Assembly (NCBI GenBank): GCA_900469955.1
Contig: UBYX01000008.1
Coordinates: forward strand, 124,001-188,000
Length of the DNA: 64,000 nucleotides
Reading direction: 5' to 3'
From: Hyphomicrobiales bacterium
Lineage (GTDB): Bacteria > Pseudomonadota > Alphaproteobacteria > Rhizobiales > Rhizobiaceae
In this document: positions 16,377-25,424 of the stretch, piece by piece
Layout: the number at the start of each line of letters is the position of its first letter
Position numbering within the stretch: the stretch's first letter is position 1
Made by a program: the position numbers and the translations under genes
Notes under the pieces: model-generated
Seen by the model: the letters and a program-made list of their open reading frames with translations, nothing else
Databases searched by the model: none
What the model was told of the DNA's origin: nothing

Positions 16377-18386
16377 ATGGACCAGTGCATGAAGCACACG
16401 TTTGCCGATGCGGTCGAAATCGATCTGCAAAAGAAGTTGCAGAGGCCGTCGGTGCACGAGCTTCGCAGACTTTACGAGAGCGACGCGGAGGCAGAGCGAC
16501 GGATCGCCACGAGACACGGCCTGTGGATCGCGGTCATCATCTATGTGCTCTTCTCGGCCACCGACATATTGCTCATCCCAGACGTCGCCATTCAAACCAT
16601 CACGGCTCGTCTGCTTGTCGGAGGCGTCGCTCTTGTGCTGCTTGAAGCCCAGTTCCGTCTGGATCTCGGCATCAAATGGCTCGACCGAACAAGCGCTCTG
16701 GCGCTCGTCATGGGATATGCCATATGGGCGATCCCGGCTGTACAGACCGCCTATACGGATAGCCTGTCCTATTACATGATCTTCGGCGCCATTTTCATGA
16801 TGGGCGCGAATCTGTTCTTCAGCTTCCGTTTCGGACTGTCGGTCGCAGCCTCCAGTGCGGTCCTGGCGACGTTCTTCCTTACCCTTTCAACGTTCTGGCC
16901 GACCGACATCTATGCGCTTGCTTTCGGCACCTTCTACCTCTCGTGCTTCGTCTTCACGTCCTATGTGAATTGGAAGTTGAACCTCGAACGGTACCACGTT
17001 TTCTTGAACGCGCTCGAAGCGAAGATACAGCAGAAAGAAGCGACCGACCGAGGGGAAGCGCTGCTGCGCATGTCCAATACCGACTACCTGACCGGACTTG
17101 AAAACCGTCGGGCCGTCGATCACAGGTTGAGGCAGTATTGGAACGAATGGCAAGCAAAAGGCCGCGGCTTTACCGCGATCCTCGCCGATGTCGACTTCTT
17201 CAAAAAATACAACGACGGCTACGGCCATCAAGAAGGTGACCGCTGTCTGATCCAGGTCGCCACCGCGATCAAGGAGGCAATAGCACCGTTCGGCGGATCA
17301 ATCGGCCGCTACGGCGGCGAGGAGTTTATTGTGCTTGCGCCGATTGACCGGAAGGAACAGCTCATCGAACTGGCCGAAAAAATCCGCATCACCGTTGAAG
17401 AACTGGGCCTTCCCCATCGGGAACGCCGCGACGGCACATCGATCGTAACCGTCAGTGTGGGCGCGGCCTTTACCCGGGATCAGACCGGAGCAAAGCTGGA
17501 AAAGATCATCCATGAAGCCGACAGAGCGCTCTACAGCGCCAAGGCCAGCGGCCGCAATTGCATCCGCATGTTTGATCCCAATGATCCGAATAACAGCGAC
17601 GAGACCGAGAACATCGCGGCCTTGCTGAAGATCGCTACCGATCAAAACCTCGTATCGCTCGTCTATCAACCGATTGTGGACCTCAGGACCGGCGAGCGCG
17701 ACGCGGTAGAAGCTTTGATGCGATTGAAGACGCTTGACGGCGATATGGTCCCGCCAAGCCTGTTCATCCCTATTGCGGAACGCACCGGCATCATCATCGA
17801 ACTCGGTCGCTGGCTCATTCGAACCGTGTGCCGCGATCTCCTGGCGCCAAACCACGTCCAGATCGCAAGCGTCAACGTTTCGCCAATCCAGCTCAAAACC
17901 CCCGGCTTTGCGGCAAGCGTCGCCGCTATCCTCTACGAGACGGGAGTGAATGGGGGCAGGCTCGCCTTCGAGATTACCGAAGGGCTCGAAATGGAAATGC
18001 ATTCCGATGTGTTGCGGTGCATCAGCGACTTGAAAACACTGGGAATCAATATTTGGCTAGATGACTTCGGCACGGGCTTTGCCGGATTGTCATGGTTGCG
18101 GCTTATCGATTTCGACACGGTCAAGATCGACCGCTCCTTCCTGCACGACAGTGCCTCGCCGCGGGGCAAGGCTATGCTTCAGGATATCATCGGCCTCATT
18201 CGCAACCGCGGTCCGAAAATCCTTGTCGAAGGCGTGGAAACGGAAGAGCAACTTGCTTTGATGCGCGAGTTTCGCATCGACCATGTCCAAGGCTTCCACG
18301 TTGGTCGCCCGGCGCCCATTGACCAGCTGACCGCCATCAAGGACGTAGTGCCGAAAGCACGCCGCGCGCGTATGTCACGCCGGTAA
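16377..18386 (+). CDS. Membrane-anchored GGDEF-EAL protein (diguanylate cyclase/phosphodiesterase)
   Basis: About 669 residues from ATG 16377 (ATG 16389 is equally possible). An N-terminal soluble segment is followed by about five hydrophobic helices (roughly residues 45-195) and a short coil. The GGDEF domain has the catalytic-type motif RYGGEEF near residue 312 and the metal/nucleotide region DVDFFKKYNDGYGH. The usual RxxD inhibitory site is absent from the five-residue position upstream. The EAL domain keeps EALMR near 443, the DDFGTG loop near 561, VKIDRSFL and EGVETEEQL, so phosphodiesterase activity is also plausible. It should control cyclic di-GMP levels at the membrane. Confidence 0.9.
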   Translation: MDQCMKHTFADAVEIDLQKKLQRPSVHELRRLYESDAEAERRIATRHGLWIAVIIYVLFSATDILLIPDVAIQTITARLLVGGVALVLLEAQFRLDLGIKWLDRTSALALVMGYAIWAIPAVQTAYTDSLSYYMIFGAIFMMGANLFFSFRFGLSVAASSAVLATFFLTLSTFWPTDIYALAFGTFYLSCFVFTSYVNWKLNLERYHVFLNALEAKIQQKEATDRGEALLRMSNTDYLTGLENRRAVDHRLRQYWNEWQAKGRGFTAILADVDFFKKYNDGYGHQEGDRCLIQVATAIKEAIAPFGGSIGRYGGEEFIVLAPIDRKEQLIELAEKIRITVEELGLPHRERRDGTSIVTVSVGAAFTRDQTGAKLEKIIHEADRALYSAKASGRNCIRMFDPNDPNNSDETENIAALLKIATDQNLVSLVYQPIVDLRTGERDAVEALMRLKTLDGDMVPPSLFIPIAERTGIIIELGRWLIRTVCRDLLAPNHVQIASVNVSPIQLKTPGFAASVAAILYETGVNGGRLAFEITEGLEMEMHSDVLRCISDLKTLGINIWLDDFGTGFAGLSWLRLIDFDTVKIDRSFLHDSASPRGKAMLQDIIGLIRNRGPKILVEGVETEEQLALMREFRIDHVQGFHVGRPAPIDQLTAIKDVVPKARRARMSRR

Positions 18387-18522
18387 GCGGCAGCGGCAGA
18401 TATAGAGCGCATCAATGCCGTCACGTTATATTCGTCATATCAATCTCTAAAATCATCATTCGACTTGACGGGACTGGGTTGACAGACCAAAAGGGACCAT
18501 CGCATGAAAGCTGGTCTTCCGA

Positions 18523-19872
18523 TTGTCTCGCACGCCGCTCATTCTGTCGGTGGCTCTGTTCATGGAAAGCATGGATGCTGCCGTCGTATCGACCTCGCTT
18601 CCAGCGATCGCGGCAGACATCGGCACCACGGCCGCCGCTCTGAAGCTCTCATTTACGGCCTACTATGTCGCGATGGCGATCTTCGTGCCGATGAGCGCAT
18701 GGCTGGCCGACAGATTGGGATGCCGGACGGTACTGCGGGCTTCAATGGCACTGTTTATCCTTGGTTCGATCGGCTGCGCAGCATCGCAGTCCCTTCTGAC
18801 CTTCGTCCTCGCCCGGTTCATCGAGGGGATCGGCGCGGCTTTCATGGCGCCGGTTGCCAGGCTCGCCCTTTTCAGGGTGACGCCCAAAGAAGACCTGGTG
18901 CGGGCGACATCGTGGTTGACGATCCCGCCGACCATCGCACCCATGCTTGGCCCGCCGCTTGGAGGTTTCCTTACGACCTTCGTCGCCTGGCAGTGGATTT
19001 TCCTGGTCAATCTTCCTCTCGCAATGGCGGGAATCGTCCTGATCTCACGTTTCATGCCGGAGCCTGCTCGCCTGCCGACAAGCAGGCTCGATTTCAAGGG
19101 ATTCGTGCTTCTTGCGATCAGCCTGTCCGGCCTTGTGTTCGGCGCCTCCTTGATCAGCATGCCGATCCTCCCAACATGGCTTACGCTCGCCACCATTGCC
19201 CTTGGAGGACTGGCGGGGCTTGGATATCTTCTTCATTCCCGAAAGACGGTCGATGCGGTGCTCGATATGTCCATATTCCGCGAGCCGACTTTCCGGGCAA
19301 CAACTATCGGCACGACCTTGATGCTCATCGGTTGTGCGGCTCTCCCCTACCTGACGGCGCTCATGCTTCAATTAGGGTTCGGATTGAATGCGTTTGAAGC
19401 GGGTCTTCTTGTCTTCTCCGGAGCGATCGGCGCGCTGGCTGCAAAATTCATCGTGGCACCCTTGTTCAGACGACTAGGCTTCCGGCGGATCATGATCTTT
19501 TCAGCTTTGGTATCGGGGTTGGGCATCGCATTCAAGGCAACGCTTCTGCCCGCCACGCCTGCCCTCCTGATCGTGGTACTGCTTTTCATCAACGGCCTCG
19601 TCCGCTCGGTCTATTTCACGGGTCATGCCGTGCTTACCGTCGCGGATACGGCACCGGAACAAGCAGGTCATGCAACTGCAATCGCCGCAGTCTCGCGGCC
19701 GGTCGCGTCTGCACTTTCTTTCGCTCTCGCCGGCGGTCTGCTTGGGCTTCTCTCCGCTGGTGGCGCAACCAATAGCATTTCCGACTACCACCTTGTGATC
19801 GCTCTTGGCGGCGCTCTATGCGGTAGCGCCGCGCTGGCATTCATCTTCGATCGGCGCGCCGCGACACGGTGA
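18523..19872 (+). CDS. MFS transporter, DHA2-like drug/metabolite exporter (start uncertain)
   Basis: A 449-residue membrane protein with about 14 hydrophobic segments. The N-terminal block FMESMDAAVVSTSLPAIA and the loop ADRLGCRTVLRASM are typical of DHA2-type multidrug exporters. The reading frame has only weak start codons: TTG at 18523 and CTG at 18511, just after an in-frame TGA at 18505. An ATG with good upstream AAGGGA lies at 18504 but in another frame, so either the gene uses TTG or a single-base deletion separates it from its original start. The substrate is unknown. Confidence 0.8.
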   Translation: MSRTPLILSVALFMESMDAAVVSTSLPAIAADIGTTAAALKLSFTAYYVAMAIFVPMSAWLADRLGCRTVLRASMALFILGSIGCAASQSLLTFVLARFIEGIGAAFMAPVARLALFRVTPKEDLVRATSWLTIPPTIAPMLGPPLGGFLTTFVAWQWIFLVNLPLAMAGIVLISRFMPEPARLPTSRLDFKGFVLLAISLSGLVFGASLISMPILPTWLTLATIALGGLAGLGYLLHSRKTVDAVLDMSIFREPTFRATTIGTTLMLIGCAALPYLTALMLQLGFGLNAFEAGLLVFSGAIGALAAKFIVAPLFRRLGFRRIMIFSALVSGLGIAFKATLLPATPALLIVVLLFINGLVRSVYFTGHAVLTVADTAPEQAGHATAIAAVSRPVASALSFALAGGLLGLLSAGGATNSISDYHLVIALGGALCGSAALAFIFDRRAATR

Positions 19873-19930
19873 TGCATAAGTTTCTGCCGGCGAGACAACT
19901 GCACTCTTCCGTTGAATGCCAGGCGTATTT

Positions 19931-19949
19931 GTCATACATGTGTGATGAC
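19931..19949. promoter_or_regulatory. Candidate autoregulatory operator of the FadR-type gene
   Basis: The imperfect palindrome GTCATACATGTGTGATGAC lies 18 bp ahead of the GTG start at 19968. Read on the other strand it contains GTATGAC, close to the GTATGAT core of the paired sites at 23438-23479. The same regulator may therefore control itself and the heparinase/importer promoters. Confidence 0.45.
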
Positions 19950-19967
19950 TCTCAAGTCCCAGAGTGA

Positions 19968-20750
19968 GTGACCGATTGGCTCCCGGCGCCCAATGCGAAG
20001 GATCAAAGCGTGGCAATACAGGTAAAGGATCGCAACAGGGGCCCTGGATCGCTGGTCTCCCAGGTCGGCGAAACACTTCGCCAAGCGATCCTGAGCGGGC
20101 AATACGGCCCAGGTGACAAGCTGCCGAGCGAAATCGAATTGACTGAAGCTCACGGAGTCAGTCGAACCGTCATTCGCGAAGCGGTGGCAGTACTCCGCTC
20201 CGATGGTCTTGTCGAAGTCCGCCAGGGAGCGGGAATATTCGTGTTGTCCGCCGACGGCGGACTCGGTGGGGCCAATCGAAAGATCGACAAGGCACGCGTC
20301 TCTTCCGATCTGGAGGTGCTGGAGATCCGAACTCCCCTCGAGATCGAGGCCGCAGGGTTGGCCGCCATGCGTCGCTCCCCTGCGCAAGAGGAAACGATCT
20401 TCGCATGCCACCGTGTTGTCCTTGACTGCATCGAGAATGACAGATCGGTCCGTGAGGCGGACCTCGCCCTGCACTTCGCCATCGCCGATGCCACAAACAA
20501 CCCGCTGTTCCGTCAGTTTCTGGAGTCGCATGGCCCTGCGGTCATACCACAGTCCAAAGTGGTTGCAGAATCTAGATCAGCTGAACAAACGGCCTATAGG
20601 CGGCTGATCCACAAGGAGCATGAGGCGATCATCGTGGCGATCTCCGACAGGAATGAAGAGGCTGCACGAAACGCCATGCGTGATCATTTACGAGGAAGTC
20701 AGCTTCGATATCGGGACCTGTTGAAGGCCTTGCGGACGACAGCCGGCTAG
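19968..20750 (+). CDS. GntR family regulator, FadR subfamily, of the uronide utilisation locus
   Basis: A 260-residue regulator from GTG 19968; a GTG at 20010 would remove 14 residues. The winged helix domain (GDKLPSEIELTEAHGVSRTV, then VIREAVAVLRSDGLVEVRQG) is followed by an FCD domain with DLALHFAIADATNNPLF, HKEHEAIIVAI and AMRDHLRGS. FadR-type proteins of this group often sense uronates or their ketoacid products (for example UxuR and ExuR relatives). It is convergent with the discoidin-like gene and faces the operon it likely controls. The assignment to that operon is from position and motif similarity. Confidence 0.82.
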   Translation: MTDWLPAPNAKDQSVAIQVKDRNRGPGSLVSQVGETLRQAILSGQYGPGDKLPSEIELTEAHGVSRTVIREAVAVLRSDGLVEVRQGAGIFVLSADGGLGGANRKIDKARVSSDLEVLEIRTPLEIEAAGLAAMRRSPAQEETIFACHRVVLDCIENDRSVREADLALHFAIADATNNPLFRQFLESHGPAVIPQSKVVAESRSAEQTAYRRLIHKEHEAIIVAISDRNEEAARNAMRDHLRGSQLRYRDLLKALRTTAG

Positions 20751-20769
20751 GTCAACGTCGGAAACGGAG

Positions 20770-21591
20770 CTAACCAAATTTCATGCGCAGACCGGATTGC
20801 AGGTAGCCGGCTTCCTGCCCCCAGATCTCGATCTGGGTGAGGGCTGGGAATGGCGACGGGTCGTCGGCTTTCATCAGCGTGTGCAGCCTGATCCAGTCGA
20901 CGGTCCGGGGTTCTATCCGGAACGATTGAGCCGCACCTGATTTTTCCAGATGAAAATAGCGCGTTTCTCCGTCGGAGAAAGTGATACTCGCCCTCTCCCA
21001 CCAGGAGTCGTGCGGAAAGTCCGCTCTTAGATAGAGCACGACCTCATCGATCATTACCGGTCGTCCGAATTCCACCGTCAGTGCCGCGTCCGGATTCCGA
21101 TTGATGCCCCAACTCGTATAAGGCCAGAAGCCATGCCCGTCGTTGGCTTTCTCCCCATCGATTGCATTTCGTGCGGCAAACGCCGCCTCTCCCCGCGTCT
21201 CGGCATTGGCTTGCGCATGCGGAAACAGTGTGGTGTTGGCATGATCGTCGAACGGATTTAGCGCAAGATTCCGCCTCGGCGCGATTTCGTCCTGGCGGGC
21301 CTTGCGGACATACAGCCGATGGATGTCACCCTGGAAAGCCCTGGGGGAATAGGATGCCCGCTTGGCGCCAAAGGGAATATTGAAAGCGAACGCAGAGCCC
21401 AGGAGATAAACTGCAGTGCTTCCGATTGCATCTTCGAGCGCCAGTACGACATGTCCAGGTTCAGACGCTTCGACAACGATCTGGTCGCCGTCGAGGTAGC
21501 TTTTGCGATAGACCAGAAACACCTCCTGCTGCCCCGTCGAGGATGCCAAGACTGTCCCGTCGAGGCTAACGATTTTCAACGTCAGTTCCAT
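20770..21591 (-). CDS. Discoidin (F5/8 type C)-like carbohydrate-binding protein, cytoplasmic
   Basis: A 273-residue protein with no signal peptide. ATG 21591 follows AGGAGG, whereas the longer upstream extension is Arg-rich non-family sequence. The N-terminal ~100 residues form a beta-rich segment of unknown type. From about residue 110 a galactose-binding-like domain is suggested by ALNPFDDH, AARNAIDGEKANDGHGFWPY, then ALTVEFGRPVMIDEVVLYLRAD and WIRLHTL. The gene starts 11 bp after the heparinase-like stop codon, so both are in one operon. A carbohydrate-binding accessory role, or a so far unrecognised enzyme, are both possible. Confidence 0.6.
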   Translation of the reverse strand: MELTLKIVSLDGTVLASSTGQQEVFLVYRKSYLDGDQIVVEASEPGHVVLALEDAIGSTAVYLLGSAFAFNIPFGAKRASYSPRAFQGDIHRLYVRKARQDEIAPRRNLALNPFDDHANTTLFPHAQANAETRGEAAFAARNAIDGEKANDGHGFWPYTSWGINRNPDAALTVEFGRPVMIDEVVLYLRADFPHDSWWERASITFSDGETRYFHLEKSGAAQSFRIEPRTVDWIRLHTLMKADDPSPFPALTQIEIWGQEAGYLQSGLRMKFG

Positions 21592-21602
21592 TCTCGTCCT
21601 CC

Positions 21603-23393
21603 TCAGACGATCCGTAGCGTCAGGCGTTTTTCCGCGAGAGGAACAAGCAGGCGGTAGATCATGGAGGGCCATGAGATCCTCAGCCGTGCATCCCTTATCT
21701 CGATGGGTTCGACATCCATCTTCCCGGCACCTTCGACCTCGATCCGGCCAAGTGACGGTAGATCGATCGCGCCAGGCGATACCTGTGGCTCCACGCATGT
21801 CATCAGCGACAAAACAGCCGGGACATCCCCATCATAGACGTCGGCGATTTCGATATGCCGGCCTCGCCTGAGGGTAACGGTGCGTTGATAACTGCGCACC
21901 TGCGCCTCGTTCCGATAGGCTCCTGCAATCTCAAGCGATATGCGTGCTTCGGCCGGATTGAATTCGGCCGCCATATTTTGCGCGGCGAACTCCTCCCCGT
22001 CCGACTGCATGACATCGCCAAACCTCGGCAGGTTATGAAATGCAGATTGCATCGTCCAAATATCGTACCGCTGCGGAGAAAAGGTCTTAGCCGTATAGGT
22101 CTCGACGCCGACATCGATCAGAAACGGCCGTCCGTCCTTGTAAAGGGTCACGCTTCCGACGTCGTTGTGATTGTGACTTTCGCCGTTGTGGCCACCCTTA
22201 ACCGCAAGGGCAAAGCGCTCGTCCCTCGCAATGAACAGCCCGATGCCCGGATAGACGCTGTCCCGCTTTGGCTGAGGCTGAATGTTGTCCGGAATTGTCG
22301 GGCCAACGAGCAGCTCCTGCAACCGGTACCAGAGGTTCCATTCCTGCGGCAGATGCTGATTTGCGGCCGTCGCTCTGTCGGCAGCAGCAAAAGACGCCAG
22401 TGCCTCCGACCCGACGGCTTTGCCGAACAGATATTCTCGTACGCTGCAAGGGTCGACCACCGCAGAGGAATCTGCGAAATTGAAATAGGAACGATCTGCG
22501 ACATGCATATTCAAGATGTATTCCGCCATGTTGCGGATTTTCGGCTCGCCCCAGAGCGAGGTGAACACGCCCGGCGCTGCGGAATCGAGAATAGTCATCG
22601 CCCCATGCAGACACAGGGCGGCATGCCGATAGTAGACGACACCTTCCTCGCAGGCGCCGTCCTCAGCATAATCCTTCAAGAAGGCATCCAGGCTGCCAAG
22701 CGCCTTCTCCACCACATTCCGGCGCAACATCTGGTCGGTGCGAAGGCAAAAGACGGACAGCAGGACGTTTTGAGTTATCCATGCCGTCCAGTTGTTCATC
22801 CTTTCAGTGCCGCGCCCCATCCACCAGAAATGCGTGCCGAGATAGGGTTTAAAGATGCGGCTCTCGACTTCGCGCTCGATGCGGGAGACGATCTGCGGAC
22901 TGACTGAGTCCAATTCGTCTCTCATCAAGGCAACCACGGTTGCCAGCAGCGCAGCGGTTTCCGCGGCGAAAAGATCGATGACGGGTTTCGACACGTCGGG
23001 GAGCAAGGACCGGGGGCCGCCTCGCTCATAGGAATTGTGCGCTGGCAGCTGCCAGCCGCTTTCTTCCACGATCAGGAAGATCCCATCGGCAATTGCGCCA
23101 AGGAACCGCCCCTCGCCTTCAAGCAGTTCTCCAAGCACCAGATTATTCAACATCCTGCGTCGGGTGAAGTAGAGATCTTCGAAGCGTGAGCGGTTGCCGG
23201 TTTCCCCATATTCGCGGTAGTCGGAAGCGCGAATAAGCGGCCATGTTCGCTGAAGCGTTTCCTCCGCGTCGAAAAGAACCGCGTCGCGAATGGGAGCCGG
23301 CACGGCGGCCCAGATGACGCGATCTCCCCGTGGCGCGGCTGGCGAGAAATCAGACAGGGTGTCGGGCAGCCTTGCTGCCATCTTGCTGAACAT
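21603..23393 (-). CDS. Heparinase II/III family protein (uronic-acid polysaccharide or oligosaccharide lyase candidate)
   Basis: A 596-residue protein from ATG 23393, preceded by GGAGGAGG. The N-terminal two thirds look like an alpha/alpha toroid with many Trp/Tyr residues (FWWMGRGTERMNNWTAW). The C-terminal heparinase II/III beta-sandwich begins near residue 395 and holds GHNGESHNHNDVGS, the histidine-rich catalytic signature, followed by RPFLIDVGVETYT. Family lyases cleave uronic-acid glycosides by beta-elimination, giving unsaturated uronides, which the GH88 enzyme encoded nearby would then hydrolyse. No signal peptide is visible, so it probably acts in the cytoplasm on imported oligosaccharides. 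It is divergent from the importer operon. Confidence 0.82.
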   Translation of the reverse strand: MFSKMAARLPDTLSDFSPAAPRGDRVIWAAVPAPIRDAVLFDAEETLQRTWPLIRASDYREYGETGNRSRFEDLYFTRRRMLNNLVLGELLEGEGRFLGAIADGIFLIVEESGWQLPAHNSYERGGPRSLLPDVSKPVIDLFAAETAALLATVVALMRDELDSVSPQIVSRIEREVESRIFKPYLGTHFWWMGRGTERMNNWTAWITQNVLLSVFCLRTDQMLRRNVVEKALGSLDAFLKDYAEDGACEEGVVYYRHAALCLHGAMTILDSAAPGVFTSLWGEPKIRNMAEYILNMHVADRSYFNFADSSAVVDPCSVREYLFGKAVGSEALASFAAADRATAANQHLPQEWNLWYRLQELLVGPTIPDNIQPQPKRDSVYPGIGLFIARDERFALAVKGGHNGESHNHNDVGSVTLYKDGRPFLIDVGVETYTAKTFSPQRYDIWTMQSAFHNLPRFGDVMQSDGEEFAAQNMAAEFNPAEARISLEIAGAYRNEAQVRSYQRTVTLRRGRHIEIADVYDGDVPAVLSLMTCVEPQVSPGAIDLPSLGRIEVEGAGKMDVEPIEIRDARLRISWPSMIYRLLVPLAEKRLTLRIV

Positions 23394-23437
23394 GTGCCTC
23401 CTCCGCAACTCCTTCAGGTCCGCCCCTTGCCCTGACC

Positions 23438-23479
23438 TATCATACGTATTTCGGCCGATCCACAAAATTCGTATGATTT
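23438..23479. promoter_or_regulatory. Paired inverted operator sites AAATWCGTATGAT in the heparinase/importer control region
   Basis: The motif AAATTCGTATGAT occurs at 23466-23478 on the + strand. AAATACGTATGAT occurs on the - strand at 23439-23451. They match at 12 of 13 positions and are arranged head to head, with the eight-base arms ATCATACG and CGTATGAT 23 bp apart. A weak promoter (TTGACC at 23493, TATGTG at 23515) follows toward the importer genes. This is a strong candidate binding region for the FadR-type regulator encoded at 19968. Confidence 0.65.
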
Positions 23480-23628
23480 ATTCATAACTTGTTTGACCAA
23501 TGTGGAAGATATGCTATGTGGTGGATCAGGAGGCAGGAGCGAGCGCGCCAAGGCGCCCGTTTTTCATGAGGGGAAATTGAGCCCTTGCGGCTTTGCGCTG
23601 CGGGCGATCGCCTGGAGGAGAAGGTTCG

Positions 23629-24579
23629 GTGTCAATTTCAAATACGGCGTCCGCGGCGGGCCGAGCACCGGCGATCCCTCGAAACAGGATCAAGGTCTTG
23701 TCCAAGCGGCGGCGCAGGCTGCAGAATGCTCTTGTCGCCTATTCCTTCATTGCACCGAATTTCATCGGCTTTGCGGTCTTTACGCTCGGCCCCATCCTCT
23801 TTGCTTTCGCGTTGGCCTTCATGCACTGGGACGGCTCCAATGCGATAACCTTCGCAGGCCTTGACAACTTCTGGCGGCTTTTCGAGGACAAGGCGTTCAT
23901 CGCCGCCTTCTGGAACACAATCATCTACACGGTCGTGTCGGTACCAGCCACGCTCGTCTGCGCGCTGGGCCTGGCGATCCTGCTCAACCAGAAGATTTTT
24001 GGCCGGGATTTCTTTCGTACCGCGATGTTCTTTCCGTACGTCGCTTCGCTGGTGGCGGTCGCGGTTGTCTGGAACATGATCTTCAACCCCGAAATGGGGC
24101 CGGTCAACATGATCCTCTATACCTTAGGCCTCGACCCGAAGGACATGCCCGGTTGGGCGGCTGATCGTCATTGGGCCATGGTAACCGTCATTCTCTTCGG
24201 CATCTGGAAGAGCATGGGCTACTACATGGTGATCTATCTCGCCGGCCTGCAGGGCATCAATTCCGAACTCTACGAGGCGGCGGATCTGGACGGCGCCAAC
24301 GCCTGGCAGAAATTCATCTATGTCACGGTGCCGCAGCTTGCGCCGACCACATTCTTCGTGACTGTCATGTTGACGATCCAGTCCTTCAAGGTCTTCGATC
24401 AGGTCTACATGATCACCCAGGGCGGTCCCGGCACATCGACGCTCGTGCTCGTCTATCACATATACAACGAGGCCTTCATCTCCTGGGATCTCGGCTATTC
24501 CAGCATGATCGCCCTGGTGCTTTTCTTCCTGGTGCTCGCTGTCACCGTCATCCAGTTCCGGCGCCAGAGGGAGGATTGA
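23629..24579 (+). CDS. CUT1 sugar ABC transporter permease (first uronide importer)
   Basis: A 316-residue permease from GTG 23629, chosen because TGGAGGAGAAGG sits just upstream; a longer in-frame reading is possible but unsupported. Six hydrophobic segments are visible from about residue 37 (YSFIAPNFIGFAVFTLGPIL). The EAA loop is YEAADLDGANAWQKF followed by VTVPQLAPT, and the QGGPGTST block before the last helices is typical of UgpA/MalF-type permeases. It pairs with the next gene, four bases downstream. Confidence 0.87.
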   Translation: MSISNTASAAGRAPAIPRNRIKVLSKRRRRLQNALVAYSFIAPNFIGFAVFTLGPILFAFALAFMHWDGSNAITFAGLDNFWRLFEDKAFIAAFWNTIIYTVVSVPATLVCALGLAILLNQKIFGRDFFRTAMFFPYVASLVAVAVVWNMIFNPEMGPVNMILYTLGLDPKDMPGWAADRHWAMVTVILFGIWKSMGYYMVIYLAGLQGINSELYEAADLDGANAWQKFIYVTVPQLAPTTFFVTVMLTIQSFKVFDQVYMITQGGPGTSTLVLVYHIYNEAFISWDLGYSSMIALVLFFLVLAVTVIQFRRQRED

Positions 24580-24583
24580 CATC

Positions 24584-25420
24584 ATGAGGATTGCCGGGCG
24601 CAAAATAACGGCAAAGACCATCGCGGTTTACGCCACCGCCATTATTATCACGGCGGTCATGCTCATGCCATTCGCGTGGATGCTGTCAGCCTCGTTGAAG
24701 CTGAGCCGCGACGTGTTCGTCTTCCCTATCGAATGGATCCCTTCCGAGCCGCAATGGCAGAACTATGTGGACATCTGGACAAAGATTCCGCTGGCACTCT
24801 TCATCTACAACACGTCCAAGCTGACGATCATCGTCACGCTTCTTCAGCTCCTCACGTCCAGCTTTGCTGCCTACGCCTTCGCCAAGCTCGATTTTCCTTA
24901 CAAGAACACGCTCTTTCTCGGTTATATCGCCACCATCGCCATGCCTTGGCAGGTCTACATGGTGCCGCAGTTCCTGCTCATGCGGGAGTTCGGGCTCAAC
25001 AATACCCATCTCGCGCTGATCTGCCTGCAGGCATTTACCGCCTTCGGCGTCTTTCTGATGCGGCAATTCTACATGTCGATCCCGACGGAGTTGTGCGAGG
25101 CGGCGCGGATCGACGGCATGAACGAATATCAGATCTGGGCGCGCATCATGCTGCCCCTTTCAAAGCCGGCGCTTTCGACGCTCACTATCTTCACCTTCGT
25201 CACCACCTGGAACGATTTCCTGGGGCCGATGATCTATCTGACCAAGACGGAGCTGAAGACCATCCAGATCGGCCTGCGAATGTTTATCGCCCAGTATTCC
25301 GCCGAATACGGGTTGATCATGGCTGCCTCCGTTGTTGCGCTCATTCCCGTCCTCATCGTTTTCCTGTCTCTGCAACGCTTCTTCGTCGAGGGCGTCGCCT
25401 CGTCGGGTATCAAGGGCTAA
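24584..25420 (+). CDS. CUT1 sugar ABC transporter permease (first uronide importer)
   Basis: A 278-residue UgpE/MalG-type permease. ATG 24584 lies right after the previous stop; a GAGGA in the end of that gene can serve as ribosome site. Helix one covers about residues 12-35 (ATAIIITAVMLMPFAWMLSA). The EAA loop is CEAARIDGMNEYQIWARIMLPLSKP, in which the conserved glycine is present. It completes the membrane part of the importer with the preceding gene. Confidence 0.87.
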   Translation: MRIAGRKITAKTIAVYATAIIITAVMLMPFAWMLSASLKLSRDVFVFPIEWIPSEPQWQNYVDIWTKIPLALFIYNTSKLTIIVTLLQLLTSSFAAYAFAKLDFPYKNTLFLGYIATIAMPWQVYMVPQFLLMREFGLNNTHLALICLQAFTAFGVFLMRQFYMSIPTELCEAARIDGMNEYQIWARIMLPLSKPALSTLTIFTFVTTWNDFLGPMIYLTKTELKTIQIGLRMFIAQYSAEYGLIMAASVVALIPVLIVFLSLQRFFVEGVASSGIKG

Positions 25421-25424
25421 CCTC

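Noticed and set aside
18504..19397. 297-codon frame starting at a good ATG before the MFS gene
   Set aside because: Only the start looks real; the rest is an out-of-frame reading of the MFS gene with no hydrophobic segments.
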